This document shows, one piece after another, positions 1 through 8,164 of a stretch of 64,000 bases of DNA. The stretch comes from Candidatus Acidiferrum typicum (GTDB taxonomy: Bacteria; Acidobacteriota; Terriglobia; Acidiferrales; UBA7541): assembly GCA_002478115.1 (NCBI GenBank), contig DLMH01000198.1:1-64000 (forward strand). Reading direction: 5' to 3'. Every line of letters starts with the position of its first letter. The stretch's first letter is position 1. The notes beneath the pieces are model-generated. The model made no database searches and was not told the origin of the DNA. It worked only from the letters and a program-made list of their open reading frames with translations. The position numbers were made by a program, and so were the translations under genes.

Positions 1-57
1 TTTTCATGGCAAACATGCGCTAGCTTTTGCCGCGACTTCAGGCAAGGGTGGAGGCCA

Positions 58-91
58 AAGAAAAAGGCGCCCCGGCTTAGCTGAGGCGCCC
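58..91 (-). terminator. Intrinsic terminator after the VWA gene
   Basis: On the minus strand a GGCGCC arm (85-90) pairs with a second GGCGCC (66-71), and the hairpin is followed by a run of T (complement of the A run at 61-65, extended to 58). It lies about 25 bases past the stop of the VWA gene, in the correct orientation to end its transcript. Confidence 0.6.
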
Positions 92-113
92 GAAGTTTTC
101 CAGTTGTCTTTGA

Positions 114-1046
114 TTATGCGCCGGGCGGCAGGAACACAGCCGCAGCGGTAAGGAACTCCACGTCTGGAAGTTCTGTCTTTACCTTCACGCTTTGATACTT
201 CCCTTTCGCCCCGCCAGAGGCCGCGAAGGTCAGCAGGTACTGGTTGCTGAGATGCTCCGCGATCTCGTCGAAGTATGGCTTGAGGCTGACCGGCGCGCCG
301 GTTCCAAGATAAAACGCCTCCGCCCCTGTCTCGTCAGACAATTTGCCCAGGTTGTTCTGGGCATTTGTCACGTAATAGAAACTGCCGCCATGGTGTCCAG
401 CACTCGGATAGTAGATGGTCCAGATGTTGGTATTCTGCCGCTCCGCTCTTTGAATCACGCTATCGAGATCCGGGCTGAAGGGACCCGACCACGGTCCACG
501 GAAGAAATCAATACCCGAAGAGATTAGAAGGATGGACCGACGGGGGCCAGTCTGAGGCCAACGCTTTAGCATGTCCATGGTTCCCAGGTAGGGACTGGAG
601 CCGATCGCTGCTGTGCCAATAGGAATGCGCAGCGCTTTGGCGGCCAGTTCATGATCGGTGGTGAAATCTTGCGCCACTTGCGTTGCGTTGTTGCGAATAT
701 ATCCCACCGCAATGTGAGTCGTTGCCGGCTGAGCCATAATGAACTCCTTGAGGTCACTCCACTGGCCCGCTGCAGCGTTAACGATGGAGTCGTCGATCAG
801 GATGGCCAGGAATAGGTTGTCGTCCTTTTTCCAGTCAGCGATCTGCTTGCGTTCCTTGCCGGTGAAAAATTGGACATCATCCTTGGAAATCGGCGGCGCT
901 CCCTCTTTCTTTCCGACCGCTGTCACTGTAAATGTCGCCGTGCCGGACGCGGCCGCCTTGGTTTGCGCTTGGGATGTCCCAACGACAACAAACAGGAGTG
1001 CTCCGAGGAACACCCCCAACTTTCCAACCGTGCTATGGTGTCTCAT
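114..1046 (-). CDS. Secreted VWFA-related protein (Acidobacteria-type)
   Basis: A 310-residue exported protein. It opens with a signal peptide (MRHHSTVGKLG, hydrophobic core, cut near SQAQ). After this comes a segment of the type that precedes the VWA fold in these proteins (DVQFFTGKERKQIADW), then a von Willebrand A-like fold with the early strand LFLAILIDDS, a middle strand RSILLISSGIDFF, and a tail ending in an LLTFAAS-like strand. This architecture is a family abundant in Acidobacteria (VWFA-related domain); the molecular role is unknown, probably periplasmic or surface binding. The start at 1046 is preferred over a longer frame to 1193 because a GAGGAG Shine-Dalgarno site lies just upstream and the signal peptide begins there. 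The MIDAS motif is weak (DDSIVNA rather than DxSxS). Confidence 0.8.
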   Translation of the reverse strand: MRHHSTVGKLGVFLGALLFVVVGTSQAQTKAAASGTATFTVTAVGKKEGAPPISKDDVQFFTGKERKQIADWKKDDNLFLAILIDDSIVNAAAGQWSDLKEFIMAQPATTHIAVGYIRNNATQVAQDFTTDHELAAKALRIPIGTAAIGSSPYLGTMDMLKRWPQTGPRRSILLISSGIDFFRGPWSGPFSPDLDSVIQRAERQNTNIWTIYYPSAGHHGGSFYYVTNAQNNLGKLSDETGAEAFYLGTGAPVSLKPYFDEIAEHLSNQYLLTFAASGGAKGKYQSVKVKTELPDVEFLTAAAVFLPPGA

Positions 1047-1255
1047 ACTCGTTCTCCTCTTTTCTTGCTCTCCGTACCTCATACCTCTGTTATGTGATGC
1101 AGGAATGCCTCTTTTTGCATATATAACGTCTTCGCTTGAAAAGTCAGGCATTTCGGGTTGTAGCCGCGGACCACGGGCATCCCCCGTAACCAATTCCGCA
1201 TCCGTTTTTCATCACCCATCTTGGGTTCCTCACGCTTACGCTACCCTCATACAAG

Positions 1256-3490
1256 ATGTCTTCCACAATCTCATTCCCAGATTCTGCGGGCCGCGGGGAC
1301 TCCGGCGATGCGGCCTCGTCCCATGGTTTATGGATCTACAAACCATGGCTCGATCTGCTGGTCGGTTGTGGCGCCTGGTCGGCCCCGCTTCTGTTGTTGA
1401 CTGCGTTTGTCGCCCGTTCGCAGACCGTCGCATGGTCTTTCGTCTTTTATCTGCTCGCCCTGCTCTTCAACTATCCCCATTTCATGGCCACGGCCTACCG
1501 GGCGTACCACTCCTACGATGAATTCACAAAATACCGTTTCTTTACGGTGCACGTTGCGGTGTTGCTTGCGCTTTCCGGTCTCATCGCTCACCTCTGGTAT
1601 CCCCTTCTACCCTGGATCTTCACGCTGTACATCTGCTGGAGCCCCTGGCATTACACGGGACAGAATTTCGGCTTGTTGATGATGTTCGCCCGCCGCGCGG
1701 GACTCTCTCCCACCGAAAACGAACGCAGCGCCTTGCATCTTTCCTTCATCGCTTCGTATCTGCTTCTCCTGTTCAGCTTCCACACCGGCCCTTCCGGGGA
1801 TGCACTGATACTTTCGCTAGGCCTGCCCGCGCGGTTCACACTACCCGTCAGGGCGATGCTGGCTTTATTTTTCGTTGCCGCCAGCGCCTGGGCGCTGAGT
1901 TCGCTCTCCCGGCGGAGCTCTTGGAAAGCTCTGCTCCCGTCGGCCACGCTTGTCCTCACGCAGTTCCTATGGTTTCTTTTGCCTGCGCTCATCGAGTTGC
2001 TGAGCGGCAAGGAAATACCGCAAACGCGGTACTCCAGCGGCATCCTTGCCGTTCTACACTCGGCGCAATACCTTTGGATCACCAGCTATTACCAGAGAAA
2101 GGAGGCGCGCGCCGCCGGGCAGTCTTCCTGGAGTTTCCCCCGCTATTTGCTAACACTGGTTGCAGGCGGAATCGCGCTCTTCGTACCCGGACCATGGATC
2201 GTCAGCCGCCTGTTCCACGCCGATTTTGCCGCCAGTTTTCTGACCTTCACGGCACTGGTGAACCTGCATCATTTCATCCTCGATGGCGCCATTTGGAAGC
2301 TGCGTGATTCCCGCATCGCGTCGCTCCTACTGAATGAACGCGGCCAGGACAAAGAAGTTGCGGCCACTTCCGGCGGCTCCGTCGCCGGGGTGTTTCACTG
2401 GCTGGCTGGTTCTAGTCCCGTTGCGCGGGGGCTGCGAATCGGTGCCGTTCTCCTTCTTCTCCTCTGGGGTGGCGTCGACCGGCTTCATTATTACTGGGCC
2501 AATGTTTCAGGGAATTTCCGCTCTCTCCAGCGTGCCGAAGCGCTCAACCCCAACGACAGTGTTGTGCAGTCGCGGCTTGCGAGGGCTGCCGAAGCCGCAG
2601 GCAATCGCGATGCCTCTATAGCCGCATTGCAGCATGCGGCAGAAGTGAATCCTCGCAATCTTTCCCTGCAGCAAGAGTTAGCGCGCGGACTCATCACGGC
2701 CGGCCACGATGCCGAGGCGTACTCCTTCTATCGGCAACTGCTGGCGCGATTCCCCGATAACGCGGACGCCCTGGTGAACTACGGTCTTCTGGCACATCGC
2801 CTGGGCCATGACGTGGAAGCCGTTGATAGCTGGCAGCGTGCCGTTGATGTCGATCCAACGCAAACCAACGCCCAGTTGTATTTGGCGCAATCTCTCGCCC
2901 AGCAAGGCGAACTCCAGGCCGCCGCGCGCCACTATCGCACCTATCTCGAAGTTGTCTCCAAGCATCCCGAGGAGCATCGCAACGAGCGGCCCACGGTAAT
3001 ATCCGCGCTCATCAACGTCTCGGATGCGGATGCCGCTGTAAAGAAATTTACTGAGGCGGTTCACGGCTATCAAGCCGCCACTCTGTTTGCCGCAAAGCTG
3101 GGTGACACTTCCCTGCAAAGTCTTGCGCTCGCGCATGCCGCCGAAGCCCAGGAGGGTGCCGGCGCTATCGCTGCTGCCGCGAGTTCGTTCGAGCAAGCTT
3201 TGCGCCTCGATGAATCTTTCGGCGAGCCGCTGAATGCCGCGGCCGATTGGTTCAATTACGGTCAATTTCTGCATCGCCAGAAGCAACCGGAGCGCCTGGT
3301 TTTCGCCTGTTTCCTCAAGGCCGAGGATCTGCTGCGCGCCACTCCCGGCGAGGACCTTTCCGCCGTCGTGAAAGCGCGTCAGGCTAGTGAAGCGCGCCTT
3401 GGCAACGAAGCGCAGTCTGCCCGTGCCCGATTTCCGCAACTCGTATCGGAAGCTCTGACTCTGTCTGTATCCAACACCCCTGCTCCGTAA
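1256..3490 (+). CDS. Polytopic membrane protein with C-terminal TPR repeats
   Basis: 744 residues in two halves. Residues of about 30-430 form roughly ten to twelve hydrophobic segments rich in W, F and Y, including one with HH (NLHHFILDGAIW). Residues of about 440-744 form a run of tetratricopeptide repeats (for example RLARAAEAAGNRDASIAAL, YGLLAHRLGHDVEAVDSW, YLAQSLAQQGELQAAARHY). The TPR half is probably a soluble protein-interaction module attached to the membrane. The HH-containing membrane part resembles uncharacterised bacterial membrane proteins; I do not recognise a catalytic family. No strong Shine-Dalgarno site precedes the ATG at 1256. It is convergently unrelated to its neighbours and probably monocistronic. 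Confidence 0.75.
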   Translation: MSSTISFPDSAGRGDSGDAASSHGLWIYKPWLDLLVGCGAWSAPLLLLTAFVARSQTVAWSFVFYLLALLFNYPHFMATAYRAYHSYDEFTKYRFFTVHVAVLLALSGLIAHLWYPLLPWIFTLYICWSPWHYTGQNFGLLMMFARRAGLSPTENERSALHLSFIASYLLLLFSFHTGPSGDALILSLGLPARFTLPVRAMLALFFVAASAWALSSLSRRSSWKALLPSATLVLTQFLWFLLPALIELLSGKEIPQTRYSSGILAVLHSAQYLWITSYYQRKEARAAGQSSWSFPRYLLTLVAGGIALFVPGPWIVSRLFHADFAASFLTFTALVNLHHFILDGAIWKLRDSRIASLLLNERGQDKEVAATSGGSVAGVFHWLAGSSPVARGLRIGAVLLLLLWGGVDRLHYYWANVSGNFRSLQRAEALNPNDSVVQSRLARAAEAAGNRDASIAALQHAAEVNPRNLSLQQELARGLITAGHDAEAYSFYRQLLARFPDNADALVNYGLLAHRLGHDVEAVDSWQRAVDVDPTQTNAQLYLAQSLAQQGELQAAARHYRTYLEVVSKHPEEHRNERPTVISALINVSDADAAVKKFTEAVHGYQAATLFAAKLGDTSLQSLALAHAAEAQEGAGAIAAAASSFEQALRLDESFGEPLNAAADWFNYGQFLHRQKQPERLVFACFLKAEDLLRATPGEDLSAVVKARQASEARLGNEAQSARARFPQLVSEALTLSVSNTPAP

Positions 3491-3600
3491 CCCTTGGTTT
3501 TTTCCACGGTCTGCGTGACGCATTGCACGAATCTGGTCTAGAATGGGGCCGCGGATCGTTTCCCCTCGCTCCTGTTTCCCCACGGAGGTATAAAGGGCCC

Positions 3601-4530
3601 ATGGCGCTGATGCGCTCGATGCTGCTCGCCGCTTCGCAAAATGTGTGGCTCCGCGAACACGCGGTGAATTACCCGTTCGTGCGCCGCAGCGTTTCACGTT
3701 TCATGCCCGGCGAAACTTTGGAGGCAGCGCTTGCCGCGGCACAGGCCCTGCGCCTGAAGAATCTCGGCAGCGTCTTTACGCATCTGGGCGAAAACGTCAG
3801 CGACCGCGACGAAGCACGAAAGGTGACCGAACATTATCTGGAAGTTCTCGACCGTATTCACCAGTTGAATCTTTCTACCGAAGTTTCCGTAAAGCTCACG
3901 CAACTTGGCTTGGATCTTTCTCCCGAATTTTGTTTCGATAATCTCATTCAAATCATTCGGCGTGAATCGCCCTCCGCCACCGTCTGGGTGGACATGGAAG
4001 CAAGCAATTATGTTGATGCGACGCTGAATATTTACAAGAACGCCCTGAAGAATCATCCGAATGTTGGCCTTTGCCTGCAGTCCTATCTCCGCCGAACACA
4101 AAAGGACTTGGCCGATCTGCTTCCGCTACGCCCCGCCATTCGCCTGGTCAAGGGTGCTTACAAGGAGCCACCGGAAATCGCCTTTCCGAAAAAGGCGGAC
4201 GTCAACGAAAATTACTTCGTTCTCGCCCAGGAATTGCTGCGCGCGCAATCGGCTGGAGAATGCTCCCGGGCCGCTTTCGGCACTCACGATGTCGCCCTCA
4301 TTCGGCGTCTGGCGGATTTCGCCGGCCAACAGGGCTATGCAAAAGCCATTCTCGAAGTGCAAATGCTCTATGGCATCCAGCGCGTCGAGCAGGAACGCCT
4401 GGCGCGAGAGGGCTATCGCTCGATCGTTCTAGTGGCTTACGGCTCGTATTGGTACCCCTGGTTTGTACGGCGCCTCGCGGAGCGCCCGGCCAATTTGTGG
4501 TTCATGCTCCGAAATGTTTTTGCTTCTTAG
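3601..4530 (+). CDS. Proline dehydrogenase (PRODH)
   Basis: A 309-residue monofunctional FAD-dependent proline dehydrogenase, which oxidises L-proline to pyrroline-5-carboxylate. Family landmarks in order are VSVKLTQLG (residues ~95), TVWVDMEAS (~125), VGLCLQSYLRRTQKD (~155), AIRLVKGAYKE (~180), ENYFVLAQ (~205), FGTHD (~225), and EVQMLYGIQ (~255), with the substrate-binding RR of the family's C-terminal helix as VRRLAERP (~295). No P5C dehydrogenase domain is attached, so the second step must be encoded elsewhere. The ATG at 3601 is preceded by GGAGGT at a rather long 12-base spacing. The DUF1080 gene follows after only 20 bases, so the two may be cotranscribed. Confidence 0.92.
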   Translation: MALMRSMLLAASQNVWLREHAVNYPFVRRSVSRFMPGETLEAALAAAQALRLKNLGSVFTHLGENVSDRDEARKVTEHYLEVLDRIHQLNLSTEVSVKLTQLGLDLSPEFCFDNLIQIIRRESPSATVWVDMEASNYVDATLNIYKNALKNHPNVGLCLQSYLRRTQKDLADLLPLRPAIRLVKGAYKEPPEIAFPKKADVNENYFVLAQELLRAQSAGECSRAAFGTHDVALIRRLADFAGQQGYAKAILEVQMLYGIQRVEQERLAREGYRSIVLVAYGSYWYPWFVRRLAERPANLWFMLRNVFAS

Positions 4531-4550
4531 CTCCAGGAAAGGAGATCAGC

Positions 4551-5210
4551 ATGCGTAAATTCAGTGCTTTTGTTGTCGTGCTCGTTGCGGTGTTTCTGAT
4601 TGCCGCGCGCGCACCGGAACCTCCATGGAAACCCCTTTTCAATGGGAAGGACCTCACAGCGTGGAAGCACGTCGGCCCAGGCAACATGACCGTCGAGAAT
4701 GGCTTAATCCAGACACACGGAGGCATGGGCCTTCTCTATTGGACTGGCGGCAAGGTCGGCCACTCCCGGATTCGGGTGGTCTACAAAATGCGCGACACGA
4801 ACGACAATTCCGGCGTCTTCATCCGCATCCCCATCGAACCTCGCGAAGAGTGGATGCCGGTTCACTACGGCTACGAGGTGCAGATTGACAACCATCCGGA
4901 AACCTCCAACGAAGACGAGTACCACATCACCGGCACGCTCTACTCGCTGACCAAACCCCTTGCCAAACCCGGCAAGCCCGGCCCCGAGTGGAACACCATG
5001 CTCATCACCATTGATGGCCCGCACACCATTGTCGAACTCAACGACGTGAAGGTTACCGACTACACCGAAGGCCAGCCCGTGGCCGAGCGCAAATTCGACT
5101 TCGAGCCCCAGCGCGGGCGCCGCCCGGATGAAGGCTACATCGGCCTGCAGAATCACAGCGACAACGACATCGTCTTTTTCAAGGAAGTCAGCCTGCAATC
5201 CCTGCCGTAG
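4551..5210 (+). CDS. DUF1080 secreted protein (3-keto-disaccharide hydrolase family)
   Basis: 219 residues with a short N-terminal signal (MRKFSAFVVVLVAVFLIAAR) and a concanavalin-like beta-sandwich typical of DUF1080: FNGKDLTAWKHVG near the start, an NSGVFIRIP segment in the centre and GYIGLQNHSD near the end. Members of this family have been linked to hydrolysis of 3-keto-glycosides. The gene directly after it encodes a Gfo/Idh/MocA oxidoreductase, the enzyme type that makes such keto sugars, so a paired oxidise-then-cleave route for glycosides is a reasonable inference. The start at 4551 has a clear AAAGGAGA Shine-Dalgarno site; a longer reading frame upstream lies inside the PRODH gene and is not real. 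Confidence 0.88.
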   Translation: MRKFSAFVVVLVAVFLIAARAPEPPWKPLFNGKDLTAWKHVGPGNMTVENGLIQTHGGMGLLYWTGGKVGHSRIRVVYKMRDTNDNSGVFIRIPIEPREEWMPVHYGYEVQIDNHPETSNEDEYHITGTLYSLTKPLAKPGKPGPEWNTMLITIDGPHTIVELNDVKVTDYTEGQPVAERKFDFEPQRGRRPDEGYIGLQNHSDNDIVFFKEVSLQSLP

Positions 5211-5255
5211 ATAAACGATCCGGAGAATCAGTTCGCAACATTTTTGGAGAACACT

Positions 5256-6605
5256 ATGAGCAAAAATCCGATTTCTCGCCGTCAGTTCCTGCAAACCACT
5301 GCCGTGACCACCGGCGCCTTGATGACCACCCGCCGCATTGCCCTCGACCCGGCTCGCATTCCCTCCTCGTGGGAGGTCCCGCCGAGCGATCGCGTGCGTT
5401 TTGGCATCATCGGCGTGGGTATGCAAGGCAGCGGCCTGCTTGCAACCGCTGTAAGTCTTCCGGGCGTGGAATGCGTGGCCGCGAGCGACCTCTACGATGG
5501 CCGCCATGCCCTTGCGAAGGAGATTGCCGGGACCAAAATCACGGCCACGCGGCGTTACAAAGAACTGCTCGACGACAAGGAGATTGATTGCATCATCGCC
5601 GCCATTCCCGATCACTGGCACAAGCAGGTCTTCGTGGACGCAGTCAGCGCCGGCAAGGATATCTACTGTGAAAAGCCGATGTCGCACAGCGCCGCTGACG
5701 GCATCGAGATGGTGAATGCCGCTAAGAACTCGGGGCGCATCACGCAGATCGGTTCGCAGCGCGTCAGCTCCGTAATTTGCGGCAAGGCCAGGGAACTTCT
5801 GTCGCAAGGCATCATTGGCGACTTGAATCTCGTGGAAGGCTCGCTGGGGCGTAACGATCCGACCGGCGCGTGGGTCTACCCGGTCCCGCCGGATCTTTCG
5901 ACGCAAACACTGGATTGGGACACCTGGCAGGGCACCGTGCCGAAACGTCCTTTCGATGGCAAAGTTTTTGCCCGCTGGCGCTGCTGGAAGGAATATGGCA
6001 CCGGTGTTGCCGGCGATCTTCTGGTGCATCTCGTCAGCGGTATGAACTACATGCTTGGCTGGAACGAACCGCCGACCAAGGTGACGTCGATCGGCGGCAT
6101 TCTCCGCTTCAATGATGGACGCAACATGCCTGACGTGCAGGCCACGCTGTATGAGTACGGGAAGATCCCCGTATATCTCCGCCTGAATCTGGGTTGCGAG
6201 ACGCCGGAGGTTTACCGCTTCCAGGGCTCGAAGGGAATTCTGGAAGTGACGGAGGTCACCATTACTCACTACCCGCAGACGGGAGAAGATTCGGCGCCCA
6301 GTTATTATGCCTTCAGTTTTCCGCACGACCTGCGGGAAGCGTATATGAAACAGTGGCACGAACAGCACGATCCCGCTCCCGGAAAGGAACCCCTGACCGA
6401 AGGCTTCAACTACAAGGGCGATTCATGGGACGACTTGCGGCCGCACCTCTGGAATTTCTTCCAGGCGGTGCGCACACGGAAACCAGTGGCCGAAGATGTG
6501 GTGTTCGGACACAACGCGGCGCTGGCGTGCCACATGTCCAATGAATCGTATTTCCGGAAGAGCGCGGTGACGTGGGACGCCGCTTCCGGTCAGATCAAGA
6601 GTTGA
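5256..6605 (+). CDS. Tat-exported Gfo/Idh/MocA family oxidoreductase
   Basis: 449 residues. The N terminus carries a twin-arginine signal (SRRQFLQTTAVTTGA), so it is exported folded, with its nicotinamide cofactor. A Rossmann fold follows (RFGIIGVGMQGSG, residues ~45-58), then CIIAAIPDHWH and the family's EKPMSH signature (~140), and a C-terminal alpha/beta domain. Its substrate is not certain; related secreted enzymes act on sugars and glycosides. The neighbouring DUF1080 gene supports a glycoside role. The ATG at 5256 is preferred to the in-frame TTG at 5244 because GGAGA stands at 5246-5250. Confidence 0.88.
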   Translation: MSKNPISRRQFLQTTAVTTGALMTTRRIALDPARIPSSWEVPPSDRVRFGIIGVGMQGSGLLATAVSLPGVECVAASDLYDGRHALAKEIAGTKITATRRYKELLDDKEIDCIIAAIPDHWHKQVFVDAVSAGKDIYCEKPMSHSAADGIEMVNAAKNSGRITQIGSQRVSSVICGKARELLSQGIIGDLNLVEGSLGRNDPTGAWVYPVPPDLSTQTLDWDTWQGTVPKRPFDGKVFARWRCWKEYGTGVAGDLLVHLVSGMNYMLGWNEPPTKVTSIGGILRFNDGRNMPDVQATLYEYGKIPVYLRLNLGCETPEVYRFQGSKGILEVTEVTITHYPQTGEDSAPSYYAFSFPHDLREAYMKQWHEQHDPAPGKEPLTEGFNYKGDSWDDLRPHLWNFFQAVRTRKPVAEDVVFGHNAALACHMSNESYFRKSAVTWDAASGQIKS

Positions 6606-6666
6606 TGCTCGCGGGAATTTGCGGCTTGGTTTTCTTGAAAAGGCGGCTGAAGCTCAGCCCCGTTGG

Positions 6667-7212
6667 TTATTTGGCGCGATGAAATTCGACGTAGTCGCGG
6701 CCTTTATACAGGCGGTATTTGCCGGCGTCGGAGGTGGCGAGAACTTGCAGCGGCACGGGGTGCTTGATTTCTGCGTCATTCACGGAGGTGATCTGATACA
6801 AGTCGTTGGAGCCCAGATCCATGACCACGAACTTGTTCCCTTCGAGGAACCCGAATCCATAGGCGCCGGGCTTCAGAGTTTGCCCGCCAATTTCGACCGT
6901 GACTTCGTTGATGAGATAGCCCTGATACTTTTCACGCAAGCCAGTGGAGTAACCGGAATTGTCCACCAGACCTGCAAGAACGAAAAATCCATCGGCGTAA
7001 CGCACGCCGCCCGTGTTGCGCAGTTGCGTGGTAGCAGTCTGTCCGCGGAAGAAAACCTTCTCCGGGAAAATCTTGGGAGTAATGTCGGCCGCCTTTAGTA
7101 CGGCTTCTTTGGCCGGGGCGGCTTCCATCGTTTTTTGGGCCTGGGCATAGGCCATGCCAGCCACGATCAGCAGCAAGCTGGCGAACAACACAAGGGTGAG
7201 GCGTACCTTCAT
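6667..7212 (-). CDS. Secreted protein of unknown function
   Basis: 181 residues. The ATG at 7212 has a strong GGAGGAG site upstream and begins a typical signal peptide (MKVRLTLVLFASLLLIVAGM, cut near AYAQA). The mature part is a compact, mostly beta protein without cysteines: ITPKIFPEKVFFRG, GGVRYADGFFVLAGLVD, a stretch VTVEIGGQTLKPGAYGFGF, and a tail KYRLYKGRDYVEFHR. I do not recognise a named family. It faces the oxidoreductase gene tail to tail (61 bases between stops) and is probably monocistronic, with its own promoter in 7213-7456. Confidence 0.7.
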   Translation of the reverse strand: MKVRLTLVLFASLLLIVAGMAYAQAQKTMEAAPAKEAVLKAADITPKIFPEKVFFRGQTATTQLRNTGGVRYADGFFVLAGLVDNSGYSTGLREKYQGYLINEVTVEIGGQTLKPGAYGFGFLEGNKFVVMDLGSNDLYQITSVNDAEIKHPVPLQVLATSDAGKYRLYKGRDYVEFHRAK

Positions 7213-7456
7213 GAGATTCTCCTCCAGTATCGAATGGATTGGGTGGAACACTGGATTGTACCTCTTTTTCAGGCATACCAGTGCAAAACGCCTCGGACGC
7301 CCGGAGACAGGGGCGAACCAAATCCCCGCACGGAGGGACGTCAACATCTCGAGCAGTTACAGCGAGGCGCACGCGCAGTGGGCTTTGCACTGGGTGAGCC
7401 AAAGAAGATCAGCATTGCCAATGGGAGCGGCAATGAAATGGGATCAGCATGTAGAA

Positions 7457-7615
7457 TCAACCGTGACGTGAACGCTGGCGCCAAATCTGACGCCAGGTCA
7501 ACAAAGCAGCGAAACCACAGCCCGCCAACACTGGAAACAGCGGCACACCCTTCGAAACCAGGAGGTACGAAGCGAAAAAGCAAGCCGCGAGAAAGAACTG
7601 CCATTTGTATTTCAT
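7457..7615 (-). CDS. Two-helix membrane microprotein coupled to the TPR gene
   Basis: 52 residues, MKYKWQFFLAACFFASYLLV and onward: two hydrophobic helices separated by a short KGVPLFP turn, then a basic tail (WRQIWRQRSRHG). Its ATG overlaps the stop of the TPR gene in an ATGA (7612-7615), the classic arrangement for translational coupling. The hydrophobic pattern, basic end and overlap argue that it is a real gene, although it is short. It closes the amtB cluster. Function unknown; it may stabilise the membrane-anchored TPR protein or AmtB. Confidence 0.6.
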   Translation of the reverse strand: MKYKWQFFLAACFFASYLLVSKGVPLFPVLAGCGFAALLTWRQIWRQRSRHG

Positions 7616-8145
7616 TTCCAAACCATATACACCCAGGAGATTCCCAAGAGCAACAACAGAAACGCAATCGCAGGCGCCCTCAGCGATTGAGTCCAACGCG
7701 GCCGCGTTAGGCCCTTGCGTCTGAGCCGGCGGACTTCGGAGAGTTGACGGCGGGCGAGCGCCAGTTCCCACTCGTTTCGGGCCAATTCTAGCGCCCTGGC
7801 GGTTTCCTCCTCGGCACGGTCAATGATCCGCAGGCGGAAGAGCAGTTCGGAGTACTTGAGTTGGGCGAAGAAATTTTCCGGCTCGATGCCTCGCGCCTCC
7901 TCGAGCGCGTCCATCGACCGGTAAACGTCGTAGTTCATGGCGTGTGCAATGCCAAGGCAGGTGCGCATGTCCGCGTTCTCCGGATTCAGCGCACAAGCTT
8001 CCGTGAGCGACGCGATGAACTCCGCTAACTTCTCCGGCGGGACCGCATGGGGGTCCCGCCAGGGAAGTGCCGGCAAGCGGCTCGGCCGCAAACGGGGAGC
8101 GAGCCCTTCAGGTCTGAGTTGAATTGCTGTTGTCATGGTAGCCAT
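7612..8145 (-). CDS. TPR protein with C-terminal membrane anchor
   Basis: 177 residues. Two or three TPR-like helical hairpins (TEACALNPENADMRTCLGIAH, then YRSMDALEEARGIEPENFF) are followed by a long charged helix (RAEEETARALELARNEWEL) and a single C-terminal transmembrane helix (IAFLLLLLGISWVYMVW), so the domain should face the cytoplasm on a tail anchor. It begins 19 bases after the amtB stop, so it is almost certainly in the amtB operon. The ATG at 8145 was chosen because GAGGAG lies nine bases before it; ATGs at 8151 and 8136 are alternatives. An adaptor acting on AmtB or PII is a possible role, inferred only from position. Confidence 0.75.
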   Translation of the reverse strand: MATMTTAIQLRPEGLAPRLRPSRLPALPWRDPHAVPPEKLAEFIASLTEACALNPENADMRTCLGIAHAMNYDVYRSMDALEEARGIEPENFFAQLKYSELLFRLRIIDRAEEETARALELARNEWELALARRQLSEVRRLRRKGLTRPRWTQSLRAPAIAFLLLLLGISWVYMVWK

Positions 8146-8164
8146 TCGCATGCGCTCCTCAAAC

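Noticed and set aside
4704..6368. Long minus-strand open frame (554 codons) across the DUF1080 and oxidoreductase genes
   Set aside because: It is antisense to two clear family members and contains only low-complexity H/A/G/R-rich peptide typical of a shadow in GC-rich coding DNA.
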